DNA of 64,000 bases from assembly GCF_030815985.1 (NCBI RefSeq), contig NZ_JAUSXM010000001.1, positions 1,612,001 through 1,676,000 of the forward strand, written 5' to 3'. Of this stretch, positions 39,242-49,300 are shown piece by piece. The notes under the pieces are model-generated. The model saw nothing but the letters and a program-made list of their open reading frames with translations, was not told the origin of the DNA and did no database searches. Numbering within the stretch: the stretch's first letter is position 1; every line of letters starts with the position of its first letter. Position numbers and translations under genes: made by a program. Source of the DNA: Paenibacillus sp. W2I17. Lineage in GTDB: Bacteria > Bacillota > Bacilli > Paenibacillales > Paenibacillaceae.

Positions 39242-39490
39242 TCGTTTGGAACCTCCTGTATTTGTTTTTTTATTTCAATTAACCCTGCTCCAGGCAAGAA
39301 GTTAACTAAAATCGTTGGTAATAGAAGTTTTTTGTTGTTAAATAAATAACAATTAACTTTATAGAAGTTACATTATTTAGTTTAAATAAACTTTATCGTT
39401 AAGGTTATGAAGTTATAATAAATTGAAAACGTTTACCAGTCAAGATCTTTTTACCATGATTAGGAATCATTTGTTTTTACATAACACAGC
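39242..39490. other. AT-rich upstream region of the mannanase gene with cre-like site
   Basis: No gene is seen. TGAAAACGTTTACC (39424-39437) fits the CcpA cre consensus except at the last base. Repeated GTTAA/AACTT words are dense from 39300 to 39420. The mannanase promoter must lie here. Confidence 0.5.
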
Positions 39491-39535
39491 AAAAAAAGGC
39501 TCTCTCCCCTCACAATCGTTCGGAGAAAGAACCCT
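39491..39535 (-). terminator. Intrinsic terminator of the GH35 operon
   Basis: GGTTCTTTCTCC pairs with GGGGAGAGAGCC, followed by TTTTTTT on the minus strand. Confidence 0.75.
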
Positions 39536-39604
39536 CTGTATTATAAAACGTCAGTTAACTCTTGTTTAAGTCTTGTTTATCTGTTGTTTAACTCCTGATT
39601 TAGA

Positions 39605-41944
39605 CTAAACGTCTCCCCTAACTCCCGCCAATACCAAACCAACCCGGTACTGTGGTCTCACCCGAATCTCATTAAACTTCCCGATCTCCACACCCTCAAA
39701 TCGCTCCACATAAGCCTGATTCACATAACTCTCAGTCGTCCCTTTTCGAATTGGGGTTACAGACAGACGAAGCGCGTGATCAGCCAGCAAATGACGGGAT
39801 TGCTTCAAACCAAGCATCCAGCTGTGCCCATAGTGAATATGATCTGTTAACATCTGATGATGAATATGTGCTGCAGCGACGTCTCCTTCATAATCAATCT
39901 CGATCCACACGTCATCTACTTGTTCCGGCCACGCTGTGTCCAATCTCAGTGTTGCTGCATACTCTTTGGGATAATCAACCTCTACAGCAGGCTCGTAAGG
40001 CGAAACTTGGAATGTATACGTACCGAATATTCCCGGCTTCGACTGTGATGACACAGCATATTTAGAAGCTGAAACATGCTCTGGAGCCGGATAGAAGGAT
40101 ACCTCCATCTCTGGTTGCTCCACGGATGTACATATGAGCATCTCATTCTGTACATACAGATGACTGCTGCTAATTACAAGCCTATCTTCTCCGCCCACAC
40201 GGAAACGGTAGGCATTCAAGGCCTCTTCACGGGTCAATGTAATGATACGTATGATTACACCGTCGGATGTTGTGACTCTCAGATGATGGTCCTTGCCAAC
40301 AATCGGGTGTATCACAACTTCATTCCCCTGCTCTGATATTGTACCTTCGGGCATATCCACATTTGTAACAGATGATGCATCAATAACATACTCAGGAATC
40401 ATACCGTCATGGGCATAAAAGACAGCCGTAAGCTCCTGATTTACCATAAATCGGGTCAGTGGCTGAACGGTAGCACTAATGATCTTCATTCCATTCAGAT
40501 TCATATGGAAAGGCAGAATGGCTGCCATGCCGGATTTCAGCTGCATCGTTCCTTCTCTTGGATAAAAAGCAGTTCCTTTGCTGGTATGCAGCTCCAATTG
40601 GATATCACGATCAGGCAACACCACATGATCCTGATAATTATTCATGAACAAGAATCCTGAGCCAGCTTGTTGGCGAACAGACCAACGCATATCCATCGTG
40701 TTCTCCGGGGTTATCGATTGTTGACCATCCGGTATAACACAGCCCATTGGTGCAAGCAACTCACCGTATGCTTCCAGGAACATGGACAAGCTTCGAATGC
40801 GGTCATACGATTCACCAACACGTCCAAATTCCCCGAGTGGCGATTGGTAATCATACGTCATTTTCGGCAATGCCTGCTCGTTCATATATGAATTTTTGCC
40901 TATCGGATTGGTCCCCCCGTGATACATATAATATCCGACCAGATTACTGCCATTCGCCAGCTTCACAATGGTCATCGCCTCGACACTGTCCGCATCAACA
41001 ACCGGCCGAGCGTGATAACTGACCTGCATGCCACCAGCAAGCTCGCAGTACGCAGCAGGGTACTCCAGACTGTCATAATCCACTTCTTCCACAGGATTCA
41101 TATGCAGATCCCGGAACAAATACTCCCGGCTTGGAGGCTGATTGGGAATCCATGGTGTGTACGCATACCCCGCTAGCATCGGCAATGTTCCTTCTTCAGG
41201 AACCGCAGCATTGCCCCAGGCCGTGGCAGTATAGAACATCGGCTTCATACCGACTTCTTCGGCAATATGGCGAAGCATCTTCAGATGTTCTCGTCCATCC
41301 CGGCCGGAGGTAATGTATTTTTCGCGGGTATACCCCCATGCATCCATGGGTGCGCCAGCGTGCATGTACTCATTTTCCAACTGTACCCCGATAACAGGGC
41401 CACCCTCCTGATAAAAACAGCCGTTGAGCTGACGGGCAATCTCCTGGTATAATCGCTTGGCGTAATACAGATATCCTTCATCGTTCGACCTGACTTCGAA
41501 TGGGTAACTGAATAACCAATCTGGAATCCCTCCATTGCGAACTTCCCCATGACAGAATGGACCAATCCGCACAATCAGAGGCAGCTCATGTTTGCCACAC
41601 AGATCCACAAAGTGCCGCAAATTCAGATTTCCTGACCAATTAAATTCGCCTTCCTGCTCCTCGTGAAAATTCCAGAAAACATAGGAAGCGACAATGCTCA
41701 CCCCGCCTGCCTTCATCTTCAGTAATTCTTCTTCCCACTGCAAGTAAGCGAATCTGGAGAAATGAAACTCACCTACCACGGGAATATGGGGTTTAGCATT
41801 ACGAGTCATATAATAGTTGGTAAAATCATACGATTCCCCTCGTGGGCTTTTGCCGCCACTGCCAGTCATGCGACCCGCACGAATCTCTTTATCTTCCGCA
41901 TCCAATATAAAGCGAATCTGGCTACCTGCTATATTATCATTCAT
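39605..41944 (-). CDS. GH35 beta-galactosidase-like glycosidase
   Basis: A 779-residue cytosolic GH35 enzyme with no signal peptide. The TIM barrel (about residues 45-400) has GEFHFSRFAY, SYVFWNFHEE, RIGPFCHGEVRNGG and the catalytic region VIGVQLENEY, where the acid/base glutamate lies. Beta-rich domains follow to the C-terminus. The exact sugar (beta-1,4- or 1,3-galactosides, or exo-glucosamine-like targets) cannot be told. It lies 51 bases downstream of the DUF5107-TPR gene and is probably co-transcribed with it; a GntR regulator stands first in the group. Confidence 0.87.
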   Translation of the reverse strand: MNDNIAGSQIRFILDAEDKEIRAGRMTGSGGKSPRGESYDFTNYYMTRNAKPHIPVVGEFHFSRFAYLQWEEELLKMKAGGVSIVASYVFWNFHEEQEGEFNWSGNLNLRHFVDLCGKHELPLIVRIGPFCHGEVRNGGIPDWLFSYPFEVRSNDEGYLYYAKRLYQEIARQLNGCFYQEGGPVIGVQLENEYMHAGAPMDAWGYTREKYITSGRDGREHLKMLRHIAEEVGMKPMFYTATAWGNAAVPEEGTLPMLAGYAYTPWIPNQPPSREYLFRDLHMNPVEEVDYDSLEYPAAYCELAGGMQVSYHARPVVDADSVEAMTIVKLANGSNLVGYYMYHGGTNPIGKNSYMNEQALPKMTYDYQSPLGEFGRVGESYDRIRSLSMFLEAYGELLAPMGCVIPDGQQSITPENTMDMRWSVRQQAGSGFLFMNNYQDHVVLPDRDIQLELHTSKGTAFYPREGTMQLKSGMAAILPFHMNLNGMKIISATVQPLTRFMVNQELTAVFYAHDGMIPEYVIDASSVTNVDMPEGTISEQGNEVVIHPIVGKDHHLRVTTSDGVIIRIITLTREEALNAYRFRVGGEDRLVISSSHLYVQNEMLICTSVEQPEMEVSFYPAPEHVSASKYAVSSQSKPGIFGTYTFQVSPYEPAVEVDYPKEYAATLRLDTAWPEQVDDVWIEIDYEGDVAAAHIHHQMLTDHIHYGHSWMLGLKQSRHLLADHALRLSVTPIRKGTTESYVNQAYVERFEGVEIGKFNEIRVRPQYRVGLVLAGVRGDV

Positions 41945-41995
41945 GGATTATATAACTCCTTCGATATAAATGGGATGTGTTGAAACGATTATCAA

Positions 41996-44900
41996 TTATC
42001 GATGGATGATTGCCCCTTGATGATTCGGGTTTTTCTCCAATACCCGGTCCAACTCAAGTTTGGCTTCACTTGTCCGCCCCAGCCCCAGAAGACCCAATGC
42101 CCGCATATACCGACAATGTTCTTCATTTCGCTGATCTAGATCGTCGTCAAACACTAGGAAATCGGGCAGAGATACCGCAAAATAATCCATTCGGATATGA
42201 TCATGCATATGTCTTTCCGCATAGTCAATGAGTTTGTTAAAGCGTCGGTTTGCTTCCTTCACATTGCCAAGTTTCTGCCAGGCCAGACCCTGATAATAGA
42301 TGGATTCCGGCGGTTGGTCATTATAAAACATCGCGCTTGCCGGTTCATTCAAACCGATGGATGCTCTGTGGAAATTCTCCTCTGCCACCTGATTATTCTT
42401 CAGTTGCTGGTAGGCACAGCCAAGATAAAAGTAAACTGGGTTGTCTCCGGCTCCCTCCAATTTACCTTCACCTAAGTTCTCCGGGTAAACTAATGCCTTC
42501 TGCAACAGCTCCAATGCTAGTTCAGGTTGTTGTTTCTCCAGATTTTGCTTTGCCAGTTCAGTCAGTGCCGTACCATATTGTCCTGTTACCTTACCTTCTC
42601 CACCCTCCCATGGATGAAACCGCCGGGTCTGAAGGGCATTCCATGCTTCTTGATGACTACCTTGCATATTCAATAAAGTCACCCACTCGATATACAGATC
42701 ATCACGGTGGTGAACCAACTCCATATGTTGTTCCAGCAATTTGATTCGATGCTCGCAGGAATATCCTATCTTCTTGTGCAATTGATCCAACTCGTAGAAG
42801 ATTCGGGCATCCTGTGAATCCAACCGGAAAGCTTCCTCTAATGATGCCAGTGCAAGATCAGGACGATTCAGCTTGTTATAATAAGCCAGTCCCAGATTCC
42901 GATGTACAGTCGAATATGCAGCATCCACCTCGCGTGAAGTTTCCCAATGGGTAATTGCTTCCTCGTAGCGTTTATGATCATATAACCAATTTCCCAGGTA
43001 ATAGTGAGCACGCGCATCATTCGAATCCACTGCCAATGCATCCTGAAGCACCATGAATTCAAATAACGTATTAGGAAAACAATAATCCGTTGGAGCAGCT
43101 TTTCCCTGCTTTTTACATTCCCGGGCCTGCTCCACATCCCCCAGCTGACGATACGAGTAAGCCTGAGCATAACCAACCATAGGATACGGCTGTGCTTTTT
43201 CGGATTCAACATAAGAGAGTACCGTCAGTGCTTCTTCCCACAATCCACAATCCGCGTAGTCTGCGGCTAGATTCAGATAATTATAAACGTCTCCTCGCAT
43301 CAGACGATGGAAATACTCACGAGCTTGCTCCGCTTGTTGTCTCTCTGAAGGTGCAGTTGCTCCACTGTAGATCAGGACTAACTCATGTGCGGCTCCAAAT
43401 TCAACGGGGTCCAGTTCCAATGTCTCACGCGCATATTGGATCGCCTGTTTATCTTGACCCATTCTGCGCAACAGAGCCACCTTCAGATGCCGCGCTTTAT
43501 AATTTCTGGTGTTACGAATTAGCGAACGTTCGATGTGAGCCAACGCTTCGATGTCCCGATGTAACGCCGTATCGATCTGAGCAAGCATGTAATAACCTGT
43601 ATCCTGATACTGTGCAGACCATACGGCTTTATACAGGGCTGCGTAGGCTTCTTCCTGTTTCCCCTGTAGTTTCAAACTCAGACCGAGTTGGTAAAATGCT
43701 TCACTATCATACGGATTTGTATTTTTCCATGTCAGTGATTGCACGGCCTGTCTGAAATGCTTCTCTGCATCTTGAAACAACCCTCTACGCAGCAACAATG
43801 TGCCATACGCTATGTTTAGACGAATATCCGTTGCATCACGCTTCAAACCTTCCAGATAATAAGGTTCCGGTTCATACGTGGCATGCCGATATTGTTCCAA
43901 ATGAAGACCCGCCAGATATAGTTGTTCATTCGTACGAATCTCGGATGGTAGCGGAAGTGGTGTGGCCGGATCTGGAACTTCCTGAATCTCAGAACGTTCA
44001 GGTTGATAGGCTACAAGTACTTTTCCTTCCGCAGTTCGAACACTTAACTTCACCTGATGCCATTCATCTTGTCCGCTCCACGGGAATGAAGATTTATATA
44101 GTTCCGTAGGTGAGATATTACATCTCTCGTGGAGATATACCGTGGTTGGGCCTATCACTTCAACGGTTACTTGTTCAAAAACCGACGTCGCATATACCAT
44201 CACGGTTACCCTTCCGGTCGTTTCGTCCATTTCCAGATTAACCGCTGCATCAATCGTTGCATTTTTGACCATACCAATTCCTTTATACGGCATAAAATAC
44301 TGCGAGAATGATTTCGCCTCATAGGGCTGTAACCATGTAAAATCAGGCTGATTATCGGTATAGATCCCGGTCATTAATTCAATATAAGGTCCATCCTCGT
44401 CCGTTAACTGACGATCCCAGGCTTGCCCGAATTCCCCGTTCCCCCAGGTCCATTGCTTCTTGCCCGGAGAAATATGATGATTGGCTACATGCAACAAACC
44501 TGCCTGAACCCCATGGTCATAACCCCCTACAAAATTATAATCCGACTTATACGCCATATAGGATGTTGGAACCGGTATGTTTTTGTAGCGCGAGATATCC
44601 ACACCTTCGGAATAGTCCATCTTGTAATAGGTGCCGGTTGCGATGGGAAAGCGGGATACGTCCCGTTTTCCGTGGTCCAGCACAGCCGTTACATCAGGTG
44701 GAAACACGGATTGCGTATGATCGTTGACAGCTACAGCCGGGTTGGCCCACCATAGAAAAGTTTGAGGTGCGCTGGTGCGATTGTATACCTCGGCATGGAT
44801 TTCAAGATAGGCTTTGCCGGGATGTAATGTGAAGCCAGCGGTCATTTTGGTACCATACATGCGATCAATCTCACCCACCCACACGGTAGCGCTTCCATCT

Positions 44901-45343
44901 TCATTACTGCCAAATGTATAGTCGACTGGGCCAAACGTGTTGGGCCGATGATGCTGTGGCCAGTTGAATTCAATTCCTCCGGATATCCATGGCCCTGCCA
45001 GACCCACGAGCGCAGGTTTAATCACCCGGTTATAATATACAAAATCGTAGTTGTTGGTCCGATCCAGCGCACGATAAATCCGTCCACCCAGTTCGGGCAT
45101 CATCTCGATACGTACATATTCATTTTCGAGAATAACTAATCGATAAGATTTCATTTTTGCTTCATCTTCAATGCTGTCGATCACGGGATGCGGGTACACC
45201 TTACCCGAACTTCCCTGGTAGATTCTCTTTTCAAGAAACATCGGATTTTTGTCCGGTTTACCTGTACCATAGGTTGGAATATCTCTGGTTTCTTCCCATA
45301 TGCGAACATTTGATTTCGCTGTCACGTGATTCAATTCCCTCAC
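41996..45343 (-). CDS. DUF5107 and TPR-repeat protein
   Basis: A 1115-residue cytosolic protein. Residues about 40-400 match the DUF5107 domain, a beta-sandwich with aldose-epimerase-like features: RIEMMPELGGRIYRALDR, WISGGIEFNWPQHHRP in part, and WTWGNGEFGQAWDRQL. A short beta region (about 400-480) follows. From about 490 to 1110 there are many tetratricopeptide repeats, with helix pairs such as SEAFYQLGLSLKLQGKQEEA. Biochemical function is not established for this family as far as I know; linkage with GH35 suggests a role in handling galactosides or oligosaccharides. No signal peptide is present. Confidence 0.8.
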   Translation of the reverse strand: MRELNHVTAKSNVRIWEETRDIPTYGTGKPDKNPMFLEKRIYQGSSGKVYPHPVIDSIEDEAKMKSYRLVILENEYVRIEMMPELGGRIYRALDRTNNYDFVYYNRVIKPALVGLAGPWISGGIEFNWPQHHRPNTFGPVDYTFGSNEDGSATVWVGEIDRMYGTKMTAGFTLHPGKAYLEIHAEVYNRTSAPQTFLWWANPAVAVNDHTQSVFPPDVTAVLDHGKRDVSRFPIATGTYYKMDYSEGVDISRYKNIPVPTSYMAYKSDYNFVGGYDHGVQAGLLHVANHHISPGKKQWTWGNGEFGQAWDRQLTDEDGPYIELMTGIYTDNQPDFTWLQPYEAKSFSQYFMPYKGIGMVKNATIDAAVNLEMDETTGRVTVMVYATSVFEQVTVEVIGPTTVYLHERCNISPTELYKSSFPWSGQDEWHQVKLSVRTAEGKVLVAYQPERSEIQEVPDPATPLPLPSEIRTNEQLYLAGLHLEQYRHATYEPEPYYLEGLKRDATDIRLNIAYGTLLLRRGLFQDAEKHFRQAVQSLTWKNTNPYDSEAFYQLGLSLKLQGKQEEAYAALYKAVWSAQYQDTGYYMLAQIDTALHRDIEALAHIERSLIRNTRNYKARHLKVALLRRMGQDKQAIQYARETLELDPVEFGAAHELVLIYSGATAPSERQQAEQAREYFHRLMRGDVYNYLNLAADYADCGLWEEALTVLSYVESEKAQPYPMVGYAQAYSYRQLGDVEQARECKKQGKAAPTDYCFPNTLFEFMVLQDALAVDSNDARAHYYLGNWLYDHKRYEEAITHWETSREVDAAYSTVHRNLGLAYYNKLNRPDLALASLEEAFRLDSQDARIFYELDQLHKKIGYSCEHRIKLLEQHMELVHHRDDLYIEWVTLLNMQGSHQEAWNALQTRRFHPWEGGEGKVTGQYGTALTELAKQNLEKQQPELALELLQKALVYPENLGEGKLEGAGDNPVYFYLGCAYQQLKNNQVAEENFHRASIGLNEPASAMFYNDQPPESIYYQGLAWQKLGNVKEANRRFNKLIDYAERHMHDHIRMDYFAVSLPDFLVFDDDLDQRNEEHCRYMRALGLLGLGRTSEAKLELDRVLEKNPNHQGAIIHR

Positions 45344-45440
45344 TCCTTGGCCTCGTATATATTGTGATCATACGCTCCGACATGCAGGAAGAACATTGAC
45401 ATTAAGCGGTTCTTGATGGACGATCTTCGGATTCCCCCAT

Positions 45441-45491
45441 AACCAAAGAGAGTACCTATCCACTGAATAATGCAGTGAAAGGTACTCTCTG
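45441..45491 (-). terminator. Intrinsic terminator of the GntR gene
   Basis: AGAGAGTACCT pairs with AGGTACTCTCT with an inner CACTG/CAGTG stem, followed by TTGGTT. The T-run is short, so readthrough into the DUF5107 operon is possible. Confidence 0.65.
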
Positions 45492-45507
45492 ATCGATCTT
45501 GATTAAC

Positions 45508-46218
45508 TTATCTGCGTCGTGCAAAATCCACAAATCTGAACTTGTCCGGTCGATGCCTTGACTCCGTATACTGAAATTGACTGGCATCCTCCAGGTACAC
45601 CTGGCTCCTCACCACAACTACATTGTGGAAACCTTCAAGGTCAAGTAATTCCCTGTCCTCAGCGGTGGGTTCTTCCACCAGAATCTCTTTCTTGGCAAAC
45701 GAAATGGAAAGCCCCAGCTCTTGCTCAATGTACTGATAGATGGAATCATTACAGATCTCTTTGCTGAGCCCAGGAACAAGCCGCTGGCTAATGTAATCTT
45801 TGTCCAGTATGACATGCTCTCCATCCACTTTGCGCACACGTCTGATCTCCCAGACCTGTTCATTCAGACCAAAGTTAATTTTCTTGTGCAACGCCTGATT
45901 GACCTGCAGCTCCTCAAAAAACTTCACATACGTTTGAGCACGATGTCCCATTTTTTTGGCCAATTCCTTGAAGCTAACCAGACCTGAGATGGGAAAATCG
46001 ATCTTGCGTATGTCCAGTACAATCGAGCCCTTGCCTTGAATCTTCTGAATATAACCTTCTTCGTACAACATTTTCAATGCTTTGCGAATAGTCTCTCGAG
46101 ACGTTTGATAACTTTCCGATAGATCAAGTTCCGATTGAAGCAGCGTCCCTGCCTCAATCTCTCCGGTCCGAATACGATCTGCAATATCTTCATATATCCG
46201 GATAAATTTATTATTCAT
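45508..46218 (-). CDS. GntR-family regulator, HutC/UTRA subgroup
   Basis: A 236-residue repressor. The winged helix-turn-helix (about residues 5-70) shows YEDIADRIRTGEIEAGTLL and TSRETIRKALKMLYEEGY. A UTRA ligand-binding domain (about 90-230) follows, like TreR and other sugar-phosphate sensors. It stands just upstream of the DUF5107-GH35 genes on the same strand, so it likely senses a sugar linked to those enzymes. The start has only a weak GGTGATG site. Confidence 0.88.
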   Translation of the reverse strand: MNNKFIRIYEDIADRIRTGEIEAGTLLQSELDLSESYQTSRETIRKALKMLYEEGYIQKIQGKGSIVLDIRKIDFPISGLVSFKELAKKMGHRAQTYVKFFEELQVNQALHKKINFGLNEQVWEIRRVRKVDGEHVILDKDYISQRLVPGLSKEICNDSIYQYIEQELGLSISFAKKEILVEEPTAEDRELLDLEGFHNVVVVRSQVYLEDASQFQYTESRHRPDKFRFVDFARRR

Positions 46219-46346
46219 TATTCATCACCATTGTTCATTACCCTTTTTTTATCATATTGGCAACCTATTATAACATTAAAAACCAATCAAGCGGTAATGT
46301 CGTTACTGTCGATGATTGCAGTATCACATGTAAGAATCAATTCAAT

Positions 46347-49300
46347 CTAGATATGACGATTGAACGCTGACGCTTTCTCCACTTGATCTGTACGCTTCTC
46401 ATCCATGACTTGAATCAGCTTATTTAAACGGAAGATCAGCGCTGCAGCTTCGGATCTGCTTAAGTGCTGCATGGGACGGAAGCTGCCGTCTTCATATCCG
46501 GTAATCATGTACAAACCTGCAAGTTCCTGCACTTCTTCTTTGGCCCAATCGGATACATCAGTCTGGTCGGTAAACACTCTTGGGGAAGTCAGCGATTCCG
46601 GTCTGATTTTACGGACAACATTTGCTATAATCTTGGATGCCTGTTCACGGGTTACCAGTGCATACGGAGCGAATTTGCCGTTCCCCATCCCTTGAACCAT
46701 TTTATGGTGAACGGCAGCCTTAATCTCAGGAGCAAACCAATCCTCATCTTTCACATCCTGAAATCCATGCTGTTCATTAACCGTTGTATCCACACCCATC
46801 AAACGCACGATTAATGCGGTAAATTCTGCACGCGTGATCGGACGGCGTGGCTCGAAGCGAGTTTCACTTACACCTTGAATGATATTTTGTTCCGCAAGCC
46901 AGGTAATCTGATCTTTATTGAATGTTTGGCTGATATCGATAAATTTGATACTTTTTTTCGCAGGTAACTCAGGTTGCTCATCAGAAGGTTCAGGTTGTGA
47001 ACTCGCCTCATCGGCTTGTTCCGATGCGTTTGGACTCGGGGTTGCACCGCCACCGCTCCAGGAGGATAGTGGATACGGAAAAGTCATGGCTGCTGCCCGT
47101 TTTCTTTCACTTTTTTCACCTGCTGAATTCTCCGTCCATACTTCCACCTCATAATGCTGCTCGGCATTCAGTCCTGTCCATACATGACTGCGCTGCGTGC
47201 CACGGTAGATCTCACGATCTTTATGGGTGATCACAATCACCTCATTTATTGAATCCAGTTCCCAAGTTAGCTTAATCGCACTTGTGCCTTGCGCTACGGC
47301 TGCAACTGTCAGATCCTCGGAAGGCAACGTCTCGAATTCCGGAACCTGGAGCGCCTCACCCTCACCTGCCTCATTAAATGGAACGATTGCAAAGTCAGTA
47401 TAACGCTCGGCACTGTTTAATTCAGACACATGTATGGATGTCTCCGTTGTTGTTCCCACAAGCTCTTCGTTTCGATAAACTCGATAACCCCCAGCACCAG
47501 GAATCAGTTCCCATACAATGTCTGCACCATACATGGAACGCCCCTCTACTACAGGAGATGAAGCAGCACTACCAGGCAAAGTCATTGCATGAAGGTAATA
47601 ACCACCATCACTACTGCCGGAGGCATTCATGGCCTTCACTATATAGATATAGTTCACGCCCGGTTCGAGTTCCTTGTCGTCATAGAACAGTTCGTCTGCA
47701 GGAACACGAGCAATCTCCACACCATCCCGCTCAATGATAAACTGCTCGGCACCTTCCACCCGGCTCTGTTCCAATAGAAGACGGATGTGGTCCTTCGCCG
47801 AATGATACTCCACTTTGACCGGAGCTGCTGGCTTGGTCAGGACAGAATACGCCAGCTTCTCCGATGCATCTCCCTGATCATTCACTGTATGGATTTCAAT
47901 CGGGTACTGCTTGCCTGCATCCAGTTGATCAATAATTAACTCTTTTTGTGTGCCTCGGTATACTTCCGTGCCATCCAGCAATACAACGAATGTTTCGTTT
48001 ACATAAGGGAAATCCCATTCCAATTTAGCATGATCAGTCTCGGGGTATATCTTCATTTCCAGTGAATCCACATGAGGCAAGGTGTAAAAAGGAATCACGG
48101 TCATTGGGCTTCCTGAACCAGCAGTATTATAAGGAATAATCTGTACCTGATCATATCGGGTTGCACTCTCCAGATGAGTTAATCTCACCTCTGTGATATC
48201 CCCTTCTTCAATCGTGGTGAACATCTGATCTCCGATACGTATGGTATATCCCTCCGCACCTTGTACCTTTGGCCAAGAGATCCATCCCTCCTTTTCCCCA
48301 ATCTTGCTTGCATGTAAAGGTTCATGAATGATCGCAGGCAACGTTCGCAAGTGAACTTCGAAACCGGAATCACTCTCTCCCGTAGCATTCGATGTTTTGA
48401 TGGTATACGTGTAATGCTCTCCTGGTGTCAGTCCATCATCTTCAAATGAAGCTTGATCTGCTGGAACCTTAGCGACTTCAACACCATCCCGCATAATGAT
48501 GAATTGCTCTGCTCCCCGTGTTGAGCTTCCAGTCAGGTCCAATACCGCAGTCTGATCTGTGATGTGTGTTATGCCTGCCGTCTGAGGTGATATGGGTTTC
48601 GTTAAAACTTGAATCTGAATAGACTCTGACCGATGCCCATCTTCATTAATCGCAACAAGTTCGAATTCATACGCCGTGCCATCCAGCATACTATTGAGAT
48701 GTACAGACGGTTCAGACACGCTCTGCACATCTCCCGTTACCTGATTACGAATCTCATATGCTGCTGCTCCCTGAACAACATCCCAAGCCAGATCCACCAC
48801 ATGTGTTCCGGCTTTCACTGTTATACTTTCTGCAACCAATGGCAACGTTTGAGTCATTACACTGAAAGTAAGCGGCGCACTCGTTCCACTCGTATTGACT
48901 GCCCGAATCACATAAGTGTATTTCGTTCCTGGCAACAGATCCTTGTCTACGAAATGGGTTTCACTTGAATCCATCTGAGTGATCTCTCTTCCATCCCTTT
49001 CAATGACATAATGATCTGCCCCTTGGACACCAGTGTTACTGAAATCCAGACCCAGGCTGTTTTTTGCCACATCATATACCGCAATCTTAACGGGTTTCTC
49101 AGGCAAAGTCAGTAGAGATACATCCGTCGCTTCAGAACGAGTCTCCTGTCTATTGACTGCCCATAGTTGATAGCGATGCAACGTTCCATCCTGGAGCCCT
49201 GTAATCGTTGCTTCATTCTCAATTCCTCTATAGATCTCCTTGCCATTCTGCTCAATCACGTATTCAGCGGCACCTTCCACGATAGACCAGGAAACTTTTG

